From Mangrovihabitans endophyticus (GTDB taxonomy: Bacteria > Actinomycetota > Actinomycetes > Mycobacteriales > Micromonosporaceae): a stretch of DNA of 50,816 nucleotides. This document shows positions 24,109-32,480 of the stretch, piece by piece. The stretch spans positions 1-50,816 of the forward strand of contig NZ_BMMX01000040.1 of assembly GCF_014646155.1 (NCBI RefSeq). The letters run 5' to 3'. The notes below the pieces were generated by a model. It was not told the DNA's origin, made no database searches, and saw nothing but the letters and a program-made list of their open reading frames with translations. The position numbers and the translations under genes are program-made. Position 1 is the stretch's first letter; the number at the start of each line of letters is the position of its first letter.

Positions 24109-25095
24109 TCACGCTGATGGCGACGCCCGGGGCGGTTCCCCGGGCGGCGGCGTCGCCGTCCGCGGTGCCTCCGGCGCGCCGTCGGCACCGGTGACCAGCC
24201 TGGACAGTTCGGTCATCTCGCGGCGGAAGTCGACCCGGTCGGTGGGGCGGAACCGCAGGAAGAACCAATCGGGCACACGCACCTGTGCCCGGCGGGTGGT
24301 GAAGAGAAGATCCTGCACCCGCCGCGCCAGCATCAGCAGCGCCTCGGTCTGGCCGGGTCGTCGCGGGTCTCGCAGATTCGCCTCGACGCGCTCGCGGACC
24401 AGGGTCAGGGCCCGGGAACGCACCGTCGCCGTGTCGCGCTGCCGGCGGTGCAACTCCAGACCCAACTGCAAGGCCCCCAGCGCGGGGAGATACCAGACCA
24501 GCAGCAGCCGACTCAACGACATCGACAGCAGCACCCCGACCAGCACGCCCAGCAACGCCCAGCCGATCACCGCGGCCAGGACACCGTCCGCGAAACGCCG
24601 GTGGACGCGGCTGCCCCAGCCCAGGTTCTGCATCTGGCATGCCAGCACGTCCAGCGGGCGCGACAGGTCGGGCAGGTCGCCGATCTCGTAGTAGTCGACG
24701 ATCAGATCTTCCGGCCCGCGGTACGCCCGCGCGAGCGCGCTGATCTCGGCGGCCGACGGTGGATTGCCGACCGCCACCGTGTTCCACTCGATCTCGAACA
24801 GGCTCACGTCGAACAGCTCCTGCACCACGGCGGCGTGCGCGGTGCTGCGCTGGACCCACGGGGACAGCCCGGCACCCTGCAGCAACGCCCACACGGCGCC
24901 CGCGGCGGCGACCGGAGCGGTGAGGACCGGCCACGTGGCGGCCAGAAGCGACGTCAGCGCCACCACGAAAGCGATCCACCGCCGGAGGCGTTCCAGGCGC
25001 AACGCCCGCGCGTGGGCGGTCGACATCGCTCTGACCAGCGTCAGGATCTGCGGGGAGTTCTGGCGGTCGGCAATCGCCGGTCGGCGTGACGGCAT
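24109..25095 (-). CDS. S-4TM family putative pore-forming effector
   Basis: 328 residues from ATG 25095, preceded by GAGGGGG. The N-terminus (NSPQILTLVRAMSTAHARAL) leads into two hydrophobic helices (about 41-75). A conserved soluble segment follows, with VVQELFDVSLFEIEWNTVAVG, NPPSAAEI and DYYEIGDLPDLSRPLDVLAC (position of the usual NWYP and ICQRxN blocks). Two more helices come at about 168-205 and then a basic helical C-terminus. This is the layout of S-4TM proteins, described as four-TM effectors attached to SMODS/CD-NTase and other conflict systems and proposed to form pores. Here no nucleotide cyclase is near. It is upstream of the peptide and HExxH genes on the same strand, 179 bases away. 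The Pro/Ala-rich C-terminal 25 residues are probably disordered. Confidence 0.8.
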   Translation of the reverse strand: MPSRRPAIADRQNSPQILTLVRAMSTAHARALRLERLRRWIAFVVALTSLLAATWPVLTAPVAAAGAVWALLQGAGLSPWVQRSTAHAAVVQELFDVSLFEIEWNTVAVGNPPSAAEISALARAYRGPEDLIVDYYEIGDLPDLSRPLDVLACQMQNLGWGSRVHRRFADGVLAAVIGWALLGVLVGVLLSMSLSRLLLVWYLPALGALQLGLELHRRQRDTATVRSRALTLVRERVEANLRDPRRPGQTEALLMLARRVQDLLFTTRRAQVRVPDWFFLRFRPTDRVDFRREMTELSRLVTGADGAPEAPRTATPPPGEPPRASPSA

Positions 25096-25297
25096 GGCGC
25101 ATCCCCCTCGGTGAGTTCACCGGGGCACCAAGCCTCGTTGAATTCGTGATACCCAGCTTGTTAGCAGAGGGTGATCTAATTCTGGCTGATCGTCATCGAG
25201 GTGGCGAGTCCGCAACGGTGCGGCACCGAGTCGTCGGCGAACAGGGAAGCGGGCCGGCCGGGCTCGCGACACACGGCCTACCCGTACGGGGAAAGGC

Positions 25298-26122
25298 TCA
25301 CGCCGAGCGCGGGCCGACCCGGGCCAGAATCCCGTTGCAGGCCACGTCCTCGATCGACGGTCGGGGCTGCGGTGCCTCGTCCGGCCACCAACGCGACACC
25401 GACTGCGCGCCCGGCTCCACCACCTGCAGACGCGGATGCTCGAAGAGCGCGGTCAGCTCGGCGCCGGATCGTACGGCGGACTGGTGTTCGGCCCGCGCAC
25501 GCACCGCCGCGAACTGCTCCGGGCTCATGTATTCCAGGGTCACGTGGGTGGCGGCCACGAAACTGCCCTCGGGCAGCGCGCTCACCAGCGTGTCCACGAT
25601 CTGTTTCGGATCGTCGTCGTCGCGGATGAAGTGCAGCACCGCGATCAGCAGCAAACCGACCGGCTCGGAGAAATCCAGCACCTGCCTGAGTTGCGGATCG
25701 TCCAGGATCTTCCGCGGTTCGCGCAGATCGGCCTGGAGGTACGCGGTGTCGCCGAGCGGGTCGCCGGTGAGCAACGCCCGCGCGTGCGCGAGCACGAGCG
25801 GGTCGTTGTCGACGTAGACGATCCGCGCGGTCGGGTCGACGTCCTGGGCGATCTGATGCGTGTTCGGCGAGGTGGGGATGCCGGTCCCGATGTCGAGGAA
25901 CTGGCGGATGCCCCGTTCGGCGAGGAACCTGACCACGCGGTGCAGGAACCACCGGTTCTCCTGCGCGACGAGCCTTATCGTGGGCATCCGCTCGGCGATC
26001 AGCCGCGCCGACTCCCGGTCGGCCTCGAAGTTGTCCTTGCCGCCGAGGAGGTAGTCGTAGCGGCGGGCGGGATGAGCCACGGACGTGTCGACGGGATCCG
26101 CATCGTCCTGCTGGCTGGGCAT
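25298..26122 (-). CDS. DUF574-type SAM-dependent methyltransferase
   Basis: 274 residues from ATG 26122 behind GTGGAGGATCG. HPARRYDYLLGGKDNFEADR (about 15-34) is the diagnostic start of this actinobacterial family, and FLDIGTGIPT (about 72-81) is the SAM-binding motif I. Then come VYVDNDPLVLAHARALL (motif II acidic residue) and GLLLIAVLHFI. The family is expanded in Streptomyces and relatives, where members methylate mostly unknown small molecules. The gene is monocistronic and its strand matches the S-4TM gene, but 202 bases separate them, so membership of that operon is doubtful. Confidence 0.9.
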   Translation of the reverse strand: MPSQQDDADPVDTSVAHPARRYDYLLGGKDNFEADRESARLIAERMPTIRLVAQENRWFLHRVVRFLAERGIRQFLDIGTGIPTSPNTHQIAQDVDPTARIVYVDNDPLVLAHARALLTGDPLGDTAYLQADLREPRKILDDPQLRQVLDFSEPVGLLLIAVLHFIRDDDDPKQIVDTLVSALPEGSFVAATHVTLEYMSPEQFAAVRARAEHQSAVRSGAELTALFEHPRLQVVEPGAQSVSRWWPDEAPQPRPSIEDVACNGILARVGPRSA

Positions 26123-26259
26123 CGATCCTCCACTGTGCTCGGCTGCGGATCGTGACCATGGTAATCGACCACGATGACTGGCGCCCGGGTGGAAGACTGG
26201 CGGCTGTCTCACGGGCACGCTGAGCGGGCACGCCCGATGAAACGTGACATGGGGGAATC

Positions 26260-27330
26260 ATGAGATTCGTACGCGCAAGTGGATCCGCGGCCGTGACGTT
26301 CGTCCTGATCGCTGCGCTGGCCTCTCCGGCGCTGGCCTCGCCTGCGCTGGCTACTCCGGTGCTGGCCTCGCCTGCGCTGGCCACGTCGGCGCAGGCCGCG
26401 GAGAGGCAATATCTGGCGGTCGACCTCGGCGCGCTCGGCGACGGCGTGACCACCGCCGCGGCACTCAACGAGACCGGTTCGGTCGTCGGGACCAGCGCCG
26501 GACATGCCTTCCTGTGGCGCGACGGATCGATGCGCGATCTCGGCACACTGCCCGGTGGCCACAGCTCGGCCGCGCGGGACATCAACGAACTCGACCAGAT
26601 CGCTGGTTCCAGCACGGACGCGGCCGGCCGGACGCACGCCGTGCTCTGGCGCCAGGGCACGATCGTCGACCTCGGCCTGGGCGTCGCGTACGGGGTGAAC
26701 GACCTCGGCGAGGTCGTCCTGGAACGCCCGGTCGGCGCCGGGAAGCACCGCTTCGTGTGGCGCCGGGGCGCGCTGACCGATCGCGGCGTGACGCCGTCGC
26801 TGTCCAAGTACTGGGAGACCACAATCGGCATCAACAACCGGGGCGAGATCATCGGCAACTTCGTCGCGCCTCCGGGTGACCCGTGCCAATGCGCCAGCGC
26901 GGGCGGCATCCAGAGCCGCAGCGGCGAGGTGACCCTCTTCGGCGGCCTGAAGACGCCATCCTCGTACGAGCCGGTCAGCCCGCCGTTCGGCTTCAACAAC
27001 CACGGCGACGTCGTGGGCGAGTCGGACAGTAACGGGCGGAATGAGTCCCGGCCGTACCGCTGGCACGACGGCACCCTGACCGAACTGCCCATCCTGGGCG
27101 GCTACGAGGGCATCGCGATGGGCGTCAATGACGACGGGGTCGCGGTCGGCATGGCCCAGAACGACCAACTGCACCCGCCCTTCACCGAGCCGGTCACGTG
27201 GGTCGGCACGGAGATCAATTCCCTGTACGACCAGGGAGTCGACGCCGACGTGCAGATCGTCGACCTCAACAACCGTGGCGAGATCATCGCCAACAGCATC
27301 CTCACCGGAGCCGCGTACCTCTACCGCTGA
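26260..27330 (+). CDS. Secreted HAF-repeat protein
   Basis: 356 residues from ATG 26260 behind GGGGGAATC. A Sec signal peptide covers about residues 1-47; its hydrophobic end is lengthened by ASPAL-type repeats from a 15-base array (about 26322-26395), with probable cleavage after TSAQA. The mature part is a series of HAF repeats (HAFLWRDGSMRDLGTLPGG, later GINNRGEIIGN, GVNDDGVAVG, DLNNRGEIIAN), likely forming a beta-propeller outside the cell. Function is unknown. Cys residues near CQCAS may form a disulphide. The gene stands alone. Confidence 0.88.
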   Translation: MRFVRASGSAAVTFVLIAALASPALASPALATPVLASPALATSAQAAERQYLAVDLGALGDGVTTAAALNETGSVVGTSAGHAFLWRDGSMRDLGTLPGGHSSAARDINELDQIAGSSTDAAGRTHAVLWRQGTIVDLGLGVAYGVNDLGEVVLERPVGAGKHRFVWRRGALTDRGVTPSLSKYWETTIGINNRGEIIGNFVAPPGDPCQCASAGGIQSRSGEVTLFGGLKTPSSYEPVSPPFGFNNHGDVVGESDSNGRNESRPYRWHDGTLTELPILGGYEGIAMGVNDDGVAVGMAQNDQLHPPFTEPVTWVGTEINSLYDQGVDADVQIVDLNNRGEIIANSILTGAAYLYR

Positions 27331-27405
27331 CGCGCGCCCCACGGCGGCGCGGGCGACCCTCGGGCCGGGCTCGTGGCGTACCGCACAAGATTTTTCGTCA
27401 TGGTG

Positions 27406-27432
27406 TTGGCACTCGGCCTGGGGGAGTGCTAA
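27406..27432. promoter_or_regulatory. CIRCE element (HrcA operator)
   Basis: TTGGCACTC-N9-GAGTGCTAA matches the CIRCE consensus TTAGCACTC-N9-GAGTGCTAA with one change, including the exact nine-base spacer (27415-27423). It lies 137 bases before the Hsp20 start, so the heat-shock repressor HrcA, encoded elsewhere, should control this gene. CIRCE is well established for groES/groEL in Gram-positive bacteria; control of an hsp20 gene is less usual. Confidence 0.9.
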
Positions 27433-27568
27433 TAATTTAGTTGTCGCTGCTGGCACCGCGGTGATGAACCACCTCGGACCATCGAGCGACCACTCGGCCG
27501 AACTGATTGTTAGCCGAGCGCCACGGAGTTCGCCGGGAGGGCCGGCGAACCGTCTCGAGGAGGTGTTC

Positions 27569-28000
27569 GTGGTGCTGACTTTCGATCCTTTCCGCGACTT
27601 CGACCGGCTCGCCGGGCAGATGCTCGGCTCGTCCGTCGGGGGCCCCGCCACCATGGCGATGCCGTTGGACCTCTACCGTTCCGGTGACCACTTCGTGCTG
27701 CACTGTGACCTGGCCGGGATCGACCCCGGTTCGGTCACCGTGGGCGTGGAGAACCGCGTGCTGACCATCCGGGCGGAGCGCTCTCCGCGTACGGATGACG
27801 ACGTGCAGTGGATCCGGCGGGAGCGGGCGACGGGCACGTTCGAACGGCGGCTGACCCTGGGCGACGGCCTGGATCTGGAAAACATCCACGCCACCTGGCA
27901 GGACGGGGTGCTGACCCTGACCATCCCGATGGCGGACGTGGCGAAGCCGCGCACCATTCCGATCACGACGGTGACCACCCGTCACGAAGTCGAAGCCTGA
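27569..28000 (+). CDS. Hsp20/alpha-crystallin small heat-shock protein
   Basis: 143 residues from GTG 27569, six bases after AGGAGG (GTG 27572 would also fit). The N-terminus LTFDPFRDFDRLAGQML is typical of actinobacterial Hsp20. The alpha-crystallin domain (about 35-130) has PLDLYRSGDHFVLHCDLAG, VENRVLTIRAER, the FERRLTLGDGLD segment and the end motif DGVLTLTIP. The I-x-I/V element near the C-terminus is RTIPITT. The protein is an ATP-independent holdase in the cytosol. The CIRCE element upstream indicates HrcA control, and a strong hairpin terminator follows at 28017. Confidence 0.93.
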   Translation: MVLTFDPFRDFDRLAGQMLGSSVGGPATMAMPLDLYRSGDHFVLHCDLAGIDPGSVTVGVENRVLTIRAERSPRTDDDVQWIRRERATGTFERRLTLGDGLDLENIHATWQDGVLTLTIPMADVAKPRTIPITTVTTRHEVEA

Positions 28001-28016
28001 CCCATCCCGATCAGCC

Positions 28017-28045
28017 GAGCGCCCGGCGCATGCCGCCGGGCGCTC
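28017..28045. terminator. Hairpin terminator between converging genes
   Basis: A perfect 12-base stem, GAGCGCCCGGCG (28017-28028) with CGCCGGGCGCTC (28034-28045), and a five-base loop CATGC. It sits 17 bases after the Hsp20 stop and before the 3' end of the converging kinase gene. No T-run follows, as is usual in actinomycetes. It could act in both directions. Confidence 0.8.
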
Positions 28046-28111
28046 GCGGCACCCGCCGGGCCTGTCGAGTGTGGCGCCGGGCCTGTCGGGTGTGGCGCCG
28101 GGCTTTGCCGG

Positions 28112-28744
28112 CTATTCGCTGTGCTTTCCTCTCCCATCGCCGGGCGGGAGATGCTCCCGCCCGGCCACCTCTCTCCCCGCCGGGTGCCCGGTTTGCTCGG
28201 CTCTCCGCGCCGGGTGCCCGGTTTGCTCGGCTCTCCGCGCCGGGTGCCCGGTTCGCTCGGCTCTCCGCGCCGGGTGCCCGGTTTGCTCGGCGGGTTGTCC
28301 GGGTCGCTCCGCGAGCTGCTCGACGGCATCGGCCAGCTCGGTGACGGGGGTCCGGCCGTCCAGCTCGACGGAAGCACCGCGGCGCAGCAACGGTTCCACC
28401 TCGCGCACGTAGCGTTCGATCTCGGCCATCTGCGCGGCCGTCTTGCCGTACGGGTTGGTGGTCCGCCGCGCGATCCGCTCGCGCATCACGCGGAGCGGCG
28501 CACTGAGCAGAATCACCTGGTCGAAACGCGTGTAGAAGCGACCCTGATTGTCCACCGTCCCGGACACCACGAGGACATCGTGCCCGGCGAGCAGGGCGGT
28601 CATGCGGGGCTCGTCCCACGTACCGTCCGGCAAGGTCCAACCGTCATCGTCGGTGTCGACGACCGGCCACCCACGCCGCGAGAGCTCCCGGAGCAGAGTG
28701 GATTTGCCGACGCCGGACATGCCGGTGATCAGCACACGCGCCAC
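28112..28744 (-). CDS. Small P-loop nucleoside/shikimate-kinase-like protein
   Basis: 210 residues from ATG 28744. VLITGMSGVGKSTLLRELSR (4-23) has the Walker A loop, followed by PVVDTDDDGW with acidic acceptor-side residues, VLVVSGTVDNQGRFY (Walker-B-like region), and RERIARRTTNPYGK as lid. This fits the AAA/shikimate-kinase-like family common in actinomycetes, whose substrate is not established. The last 65 residues are GHPARRAEQT-type units from a 30-base tandem array (about 28176-28290) and are unlikely to be part of the fold. The 3' end converges on Hsp20. Confidence 0.8.
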   Translation of the reverse strand: MARVLITGMSGVGKSTLLRELSRRGWPVVDTDDDGWTLPDGTWDEPRMTALLAGHDVLVVSGTVDNQGRFYTRFDQVILLSAPLRVMRERIARRTTNPYGKTAAQMAEIERYVREVEPLLRRGASVELDGRTPVTELADAVEQLAERPGQPAEQTGHPARRAERTGHPARRAEQTGHPARRAEQTGHPAGREVAGREHLPPGDGRGKHSE

Positions 28745-29259
28745 TTCCTCACCTTACGCGTACGGGTAACGGGCTCGCAGGCCGGTGAATCGCCGACGGC
28801 GTTCGGCTGAGCCTGCGCGTGCTGGTTTGACGTGCGGCGGCCGTGGCGTGGTGGTTCTGGCATGCCGGCCGGTCGCGTGCGGGCCGGTCGCGTGCTGGCT
28901 GTTCGCGTGCGGGCCGGTCGCGTGCTGGCTGTTCGCGTGCTGGCTGTTCGCGTGCGGGCCGGTCGCGTGCTGGCTGTTCGCGTGCGGGCCGGTCGCGTGC
29001 TGGAGTGCGTCTTGATCGCGGTGGTGCGTTGGTTGTGCGTGCCGGGTTCGTGTGCCGTTCGCGTGCGGGCCGTTCGTGTGTCGGTTGTTCGTGTGCTGGA
29101 CGGTCGTGTGCTGGCTGTTCGCGCTCGCTCGCGTGCCGGGGCTGTGCGTTGGATGTTGTCTGTCGCCGCATGTCGGCTGTCGCGAGTTGTCGCGTGCCGG
29201 ACAGTGACCGGCGTCGTCGCGGGGCGGATTCTGTCGTACGCGTGTTCTAATCTTGGCTC
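28745..29259. repeat. 515-base gene-free stretch: 15-base mosaic array
   Basis: From about 28868 to 29125 two 15-base units, A = GTGCGGGCCGGTCGC and B = GTGCTGGCTGTTCGC, alternate in the order A-B-A-B-B-A-B-A. They then decay, with diverged copies (for example GTGTCGGTTGTTCGT) further on. Both strands stay open through the array, giving Arg/Pro/Ala/His-rich frames that I regard as fortuitous. The remainder, up to the GTG start of the HNH gene, should hold that gene's promoter. Confidence 0.8.
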
Positions 29260-30723
29260 GTGCGTGAGGAGTGGGCAGACATCGGGGCCGCCGCGGCGGC
29301 GTGTGCGGGCGCGTCGGTGTGGGCGTTGTCGGACGGTGAGGTGATCGAGGCGTTGCGTGCCGTGCATGCGGCGCGGCAGGTGTTGTGCGCCGCGGAGTTG
29401 CATCTGGTGCAGCAGATGGAGTCGCGCAACGTGGCTTCCACGCAGGCGGCCACGTCGACGGCGAACTGGCTGCGCTGGCACCTGCGGGTCGGCGCGGGCG
29501 CCGCGCGGCGGCTCGTGGATGAGGCGCGCATGCTGGACACCCGGCCGGCTCTTGATGAGGCGCTCATGTCGGCGCGGATGAACGACGAGCAGGTCGCCGT
29601 GGTCGGCCGGTGTGTGGAGGACTTGCGGCGTCACGCCGACGTCCCGGCTGCGCTGGTGGACGAGGCGGAGGCGGTGCTGATCGGGTGGGCGCCCGACCTG
29701 GACCCGGCACAGTTGCGCCGGGCGGCGGCCCGGGTGCTTGAGCACGTGGCGCCGGAACTGGCCGAGCAGGTGGAGCTGGACGCATTGCGGCGCGCGGATC
29801 GGCGCGCCGAGCGGGACCGTTATGTGACGCTGAGCCCGTTGGGGGACGGGCGGGTGCGGTTGCACGGATTGTTGAGCACGCCCGCGGCGGCGACGTTGTC
29901 GGCTGCGCTGGACCCGTTGTGCGCGCCGCGCACCGCGCGAGGTCCCGACACGCCACACGCGCCCACCACCGCCGCCGCCCCCGGTGTTCCGCGTGCTGTT
30001 GGTGCTCCGCGTGCTGTTGGTGTTCCGCGTGCCGTTGGCGATTCCGCCGTGTCGCGCGCTGCGCCGGATCTGGACGCGACGAGCCGTGCCGACGCTACGC
30101 GCGGCGGGCCGGGTTCTGTGGCGACGAGCCGCGCCGGCGCGCACCCTGCCGATCGGCGTACCCCCGGCCAGCGCCGCGCGGACGCCCTGATCGAGGTGTG
30201 CGAGCTGGCGCTGCGTACCGCCGAGCTTCCGGCCAACGGGGGTGACCGGCCGCAGATGGCCGTCACGGTTCCGTTCGACGTGCTGAACCAGAAGCTGGGC
30301 ATCGGCACTCTCGACTCCGGTGAGCGGGTGCATCCGGAGACCGTGCGCCGGTTGGCATGCGATGCGCGCCTGCTGCCCGTGGTGCTGGGCGGCGAGGCAC
30401 AGGTGTTGGAGGCGGGCCGGGCACGCCGGTTGGCGACGGGGGCGTTGCGACGGGCGTTGGTGGTGCGCGATCGCGGCTGCACGTTCCCCGGATGTGACCG
30501 GCCACCGCGATGGTGCGAGGGGCATCACCTGGTGCATTGGGCGGACGGCGGGCCGACGAACCTGACCAACATGGCGTTGCTGTGCGGCTACCACCATCGA
30601 CTGGTGCATCGCGAAGGATGGCAGGTGCGGCTCGGCCCGGACGCACGCCCGGAGTTCACGCCACCGCCGCACCTGGACGACCAGCACCAGCCGAGACGCA
30701 ACCACTATCCACTGCGGACGTAG
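29260..30723 (+). CDS. DUF222 and HNH endonuclease-domain protein (13E12 type)
   Basis: 487 residues from GTG 29260. The N-terminal DUF222 region is helical (VIEALRAVHAARQVLCAAEL, then STANWLRWHLRVGAGAARRL). The C-terminal HNH nuclease motif lies near residues 405-450: RDRGCTFPGCDRPPRWCEGH, HLVHW, then LLCGYHHRLVH, with two Cys and the His-Asn-His set. The family is multicopy in many actinomycetes and resembles the REP13E12 repeat proteins of mycobacteria; its role (mobile element remnant, DNA repair or defence) is unresolved. A linker around 245-260 has RAVGxP repeats from an 18-base array (about 29990-30045). Confidence 0.88.
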   Translation: MREEWADIGAAAAACAGASVWALSDGEVIEALRAVHAARQVLCAAELHLVQQMESRNVASTQAATSTANWLRWHLRVGAGAARRLVDEARMLDTRPALDEALMSARMNDEQVAVVGRCVEDLRRHADVPAALVDEAEAVLIGWAPDLDPAQLRRAAARVLEHVAPELAEQVELDALRRADRRAERDRYVTLSPLGDGRVRLHGLLSTPAAATLSAALDPLCAPRTARGPDTPHAPTTAAAPGVPRAVGAPRAVGVPRAVGDSAVSRAAPDLDATSRADATRGGPGSVATSRAGAHPADRRTPGQRRADALIEVCELALRTAELPANGGDRPQMAVTVPFDVLNQKLGIGTLDSGERVHPETVRRLACDARLLPVVLGGEAQVLEAGRARRLATGALRRALVVRDRGCTFPGCDRPPRWCEGHHLVHWADGGPTNLTNMALLCGYHHRLVHREGWQVRLGPDARPEFTPPPHLDDQHQPRRNHYPLRT

Positions 30724-30791
30724 CGCGCCACTGCGTACTTAGTACTGCGACGAGGCTCTTCCCAGTTGAGGGTGTAGGTCAGCAGGACTGG

Positions 30792-31451
30792 TCAGTCGAA
30801 CAGCTTCCAGTTGCCCTCGGAGACGACTGCGACCTCGCCGTCGATGACGGTGATGGCGGTCTGGTCGTCGATGGCGTAGCCCGGCACGTCGAGTGCGGCG
30901 GCCCAGCGCTCCGCGTCGGCTAGGCCGAACTCCGGCATGTTCGGGTTGTCGAGGTGCGGAAAGATACCGAAGTCGACCAGCCTCAATGCCTCGACGCTGC
31001 CCGTCGGCGACTGCCAGTCACTCAGGTCCTGGCCCAGATGAGGCCCCGCCACGAGGCTCCCGGCGCTCACTGCGACCCACACCGTCTCCCGCAGCGAAGG
31101 CAGGACGTCAGCCAAGCCGGACCGCTGCAGCCAGTGCGCCAAGTACAGCGGATCGCCACCGCCCACCAAAAGAGCATCGGTTTCCCGGACGACGGGCATC
31201 CACTGCGCCGCGTCGATGCTGGGCAGTGCTGTGAGCTCGAGCAGGCCGAGAGACTTCCAACCGATCTCGCACAGCGGGGACATGGCGCGGCCGGAGACTA
31301 TGCGCCACGCGGCAGCGGGACCCCCAGCGGGGTAAGCCGCCGTTGGGATCACCAGGGCGCTGGCCTCGGCGATAGGTTTGCCCAGCATCTCGACGAGCGC
31401 GTTGGCGATGCTCGGGTTCTTGATGCCAGCGGAGGTGAGAAGAAGCTTCAT
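30792..31451 (-). CDS. Peptidase E-like protein (peptidase family S51)
   Basis: 219 residues from ATG 31451. It has a class-I glutamine-amidotransferase-like fold. LLVGGGDPLYLAHWLQRSGL is the oxyanion and substrate strand, and VAVSAGSLVAG contains the nucleophilic Ser in a G/S-x-S-A-G elbow. FGIFPHLDNPNMPEF holds the catalytic-site His, with an acidic residue nearby. Family enzymes cleave Xaa-Asp/alpha-aspartyl dipeptides or act on related small peptides in the cytosol. Some actinobacterial members are only called 'type 1 GATase-like', so the exact reaction is open. No operon partner. Confidence 0.85.
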   Translation of the reverse strand: MKLLLTSAGIKNPSIANALVEMLGKPIAEASALVIPTAAYPAGGPAAAWRIVSGRAMSPLCEIGWKSLGLLELTALPSIDAAQWMPVVRETDALLVGGGDPLYLAHWLQRSGLADVLPSLRETVWVAVSAGSLVAGPHLGQDLSDWQSPTGSVEALRLVDFGIFPHLDNPNMPEFGLADAERWAAALDVPGYAIDDQTAITVIDGEVAVVSEGNWKLFD

Positions 31452-31902
31452 GTCTCTCCTGCGGTCTCGTCCTCCCGAATCCGAGCACCGTAACCGATCG
31501 AATCGAAGGGCGCGCCTCGGTCCTGGTCGTGCACCGCATCGCACCTCTTCTGCGGCGGTTGAAGGGTGGCCACTCTTCTGTGGCCGTTGAAGGGTGGCCA
31601 CGCGATTTCCGGGCTGGGCGTCGGTCCTGGGGTGGGAGTTGAGGCCTCCCGAAGATGGACGTTTCTCATGCTCACCATCTGGAAGACCTCGACGTGTCCG
31701 ACGCTACCCCGCCGGCCGGCTTCGGCCGGCCCGACCTGACCGCCCTCGCTCGGCTTGATGGCCTCGCCTGGCCGTCATCGGACAGCGACTCGAACCCGAC
31801 CGGGCGGTCCTCGTCTGCCGGGTCGTAGAGGCCGACGGGTGGTGTGGGCGGTGCGGTGCCGAGGGTCTTGCTCGCGACACCGTGGTCCGTCGCCGCAGCG
31901 GC
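31452..31902. other. 451-base stretch without a recognised gene
   Basis: It contains two direct copies of GTTGAAGGGTGGCCAC (about 31557-31600, 27 bases apart) in what should be the leader or promoter region of the peptidase gene, and a hairpin at 31714-31731 (listed). The other open frames show no family similarity. The first 100 bases should contain the peptidase promoter. Confidence 0.6.
31714..31731. terminator. GC hairpin with TTCG tetraloop
   Basis: GGCCGGC-TTCG-GCCGGCC is a perfect seven-base stem closed by the very stable UUCG-type tetraloop. It is placed after the crystallin-like gene (ends leftwards at 31903) and could terminate that transcript. No T-run follows. Confidence 0.55.
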
Positions 31903-32373
31903 TCACCAGAGCCGGACGGAGCTGGCCGCATCGTTCAGGATGCCCGACAGGTTCGGCTGGTAGCCTCTGGGCCCGTCGTAGCGGCCGCCGTAGTTCGTGT
32001 TCTCGTGCACCTGGACCAGGCAGTTGGAGTACCCCTCGTAGGAGCTGGTCAGGTCGTTGAACCACAACGGAATGTTCACCTGGTAATCGATGGTTTGGCT
32101 CGTCACGCAGGGGTTTCCGATCTCGATGGCCAGGGACCTCCCGGCCCGGTAGCGGTCTTCGAACAGGATGCCGCCGATGACCTGCTGTGCGCTGCCGCGC
32201 GTGGCGGCCAGTGCACTCGCAAGTGACGTGTAGCAGGTCGTCTTGCCGCTCTGTACGTTGAGCACACAGTCGTCCATCTGCGCCGCCGACGCCGCGGTGG
32301 CAAACGGCCCCGCGGTGATTGCCACGGCCGCGGCAAGGCCCGTGCCGATGATCTTGCCGAGCTTCGTCATCAC
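31903..32373 (-). CDS. Secreted beta/gamma-crystallin-like (peptidase inhibitor I36-like) protein
   Basis: 156 residues from ATG 32373 (or the adjacent ATG 32370). The signal peptide is about 1-30 (KLGKIIGTGLAAAVAITAG, then cleavage after ATAASAA). The C-terminal 45 residues, with CLVQVHENTNYGGRY, LSGILNDAASSVRLW, form a Greek-key motif as in beta/gamma-crystallins and Streptomyces I36 inhibitors, where the NDxxSSVR end is characteristic. Four Cys in the mature part suggest disulphides. It may bind calcium or inhibit a peptidase; neither is shown. It is monocistronic. Confidence 0.78.
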   Translation of the reverse strand: MMTKLGKIIGTGLAAAVAITAGPFATAASAAQMDDCVLNVQSGKTTCYTSLASALAATRGSAQQVIGGILFEDRYRAGRSLAIEIGNPCVTSQTIDYQVNIPLWFNDLTSSYEGYSNCLVQVHENTNYGGRYDGPRGYQPNLSGILNDAASSVRLW

Positions 32374-32480
32374 GTTCTCCGATCTGCCGGGTATCTATCG
32401 ATGTCGACAGCAACACGGATGCCTACACCATCGCTACACAACGCCATGTGGGAGCCGTCGGCGACGGTGCCGGCAGGGGC

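Noticed and set aside
28868..29125. Possible CRISPR array
   Set aside because: Units are contiguous 15-base copies without unique spacers of 30-40 bases, and no cas genes are near. The same applies to the other arrays.
28749..29171. Minus-strand frame rich in ARDRPAREQP repeats
   Set aside because: Direct product of the 15-base array; no conserved part outside the repeat.
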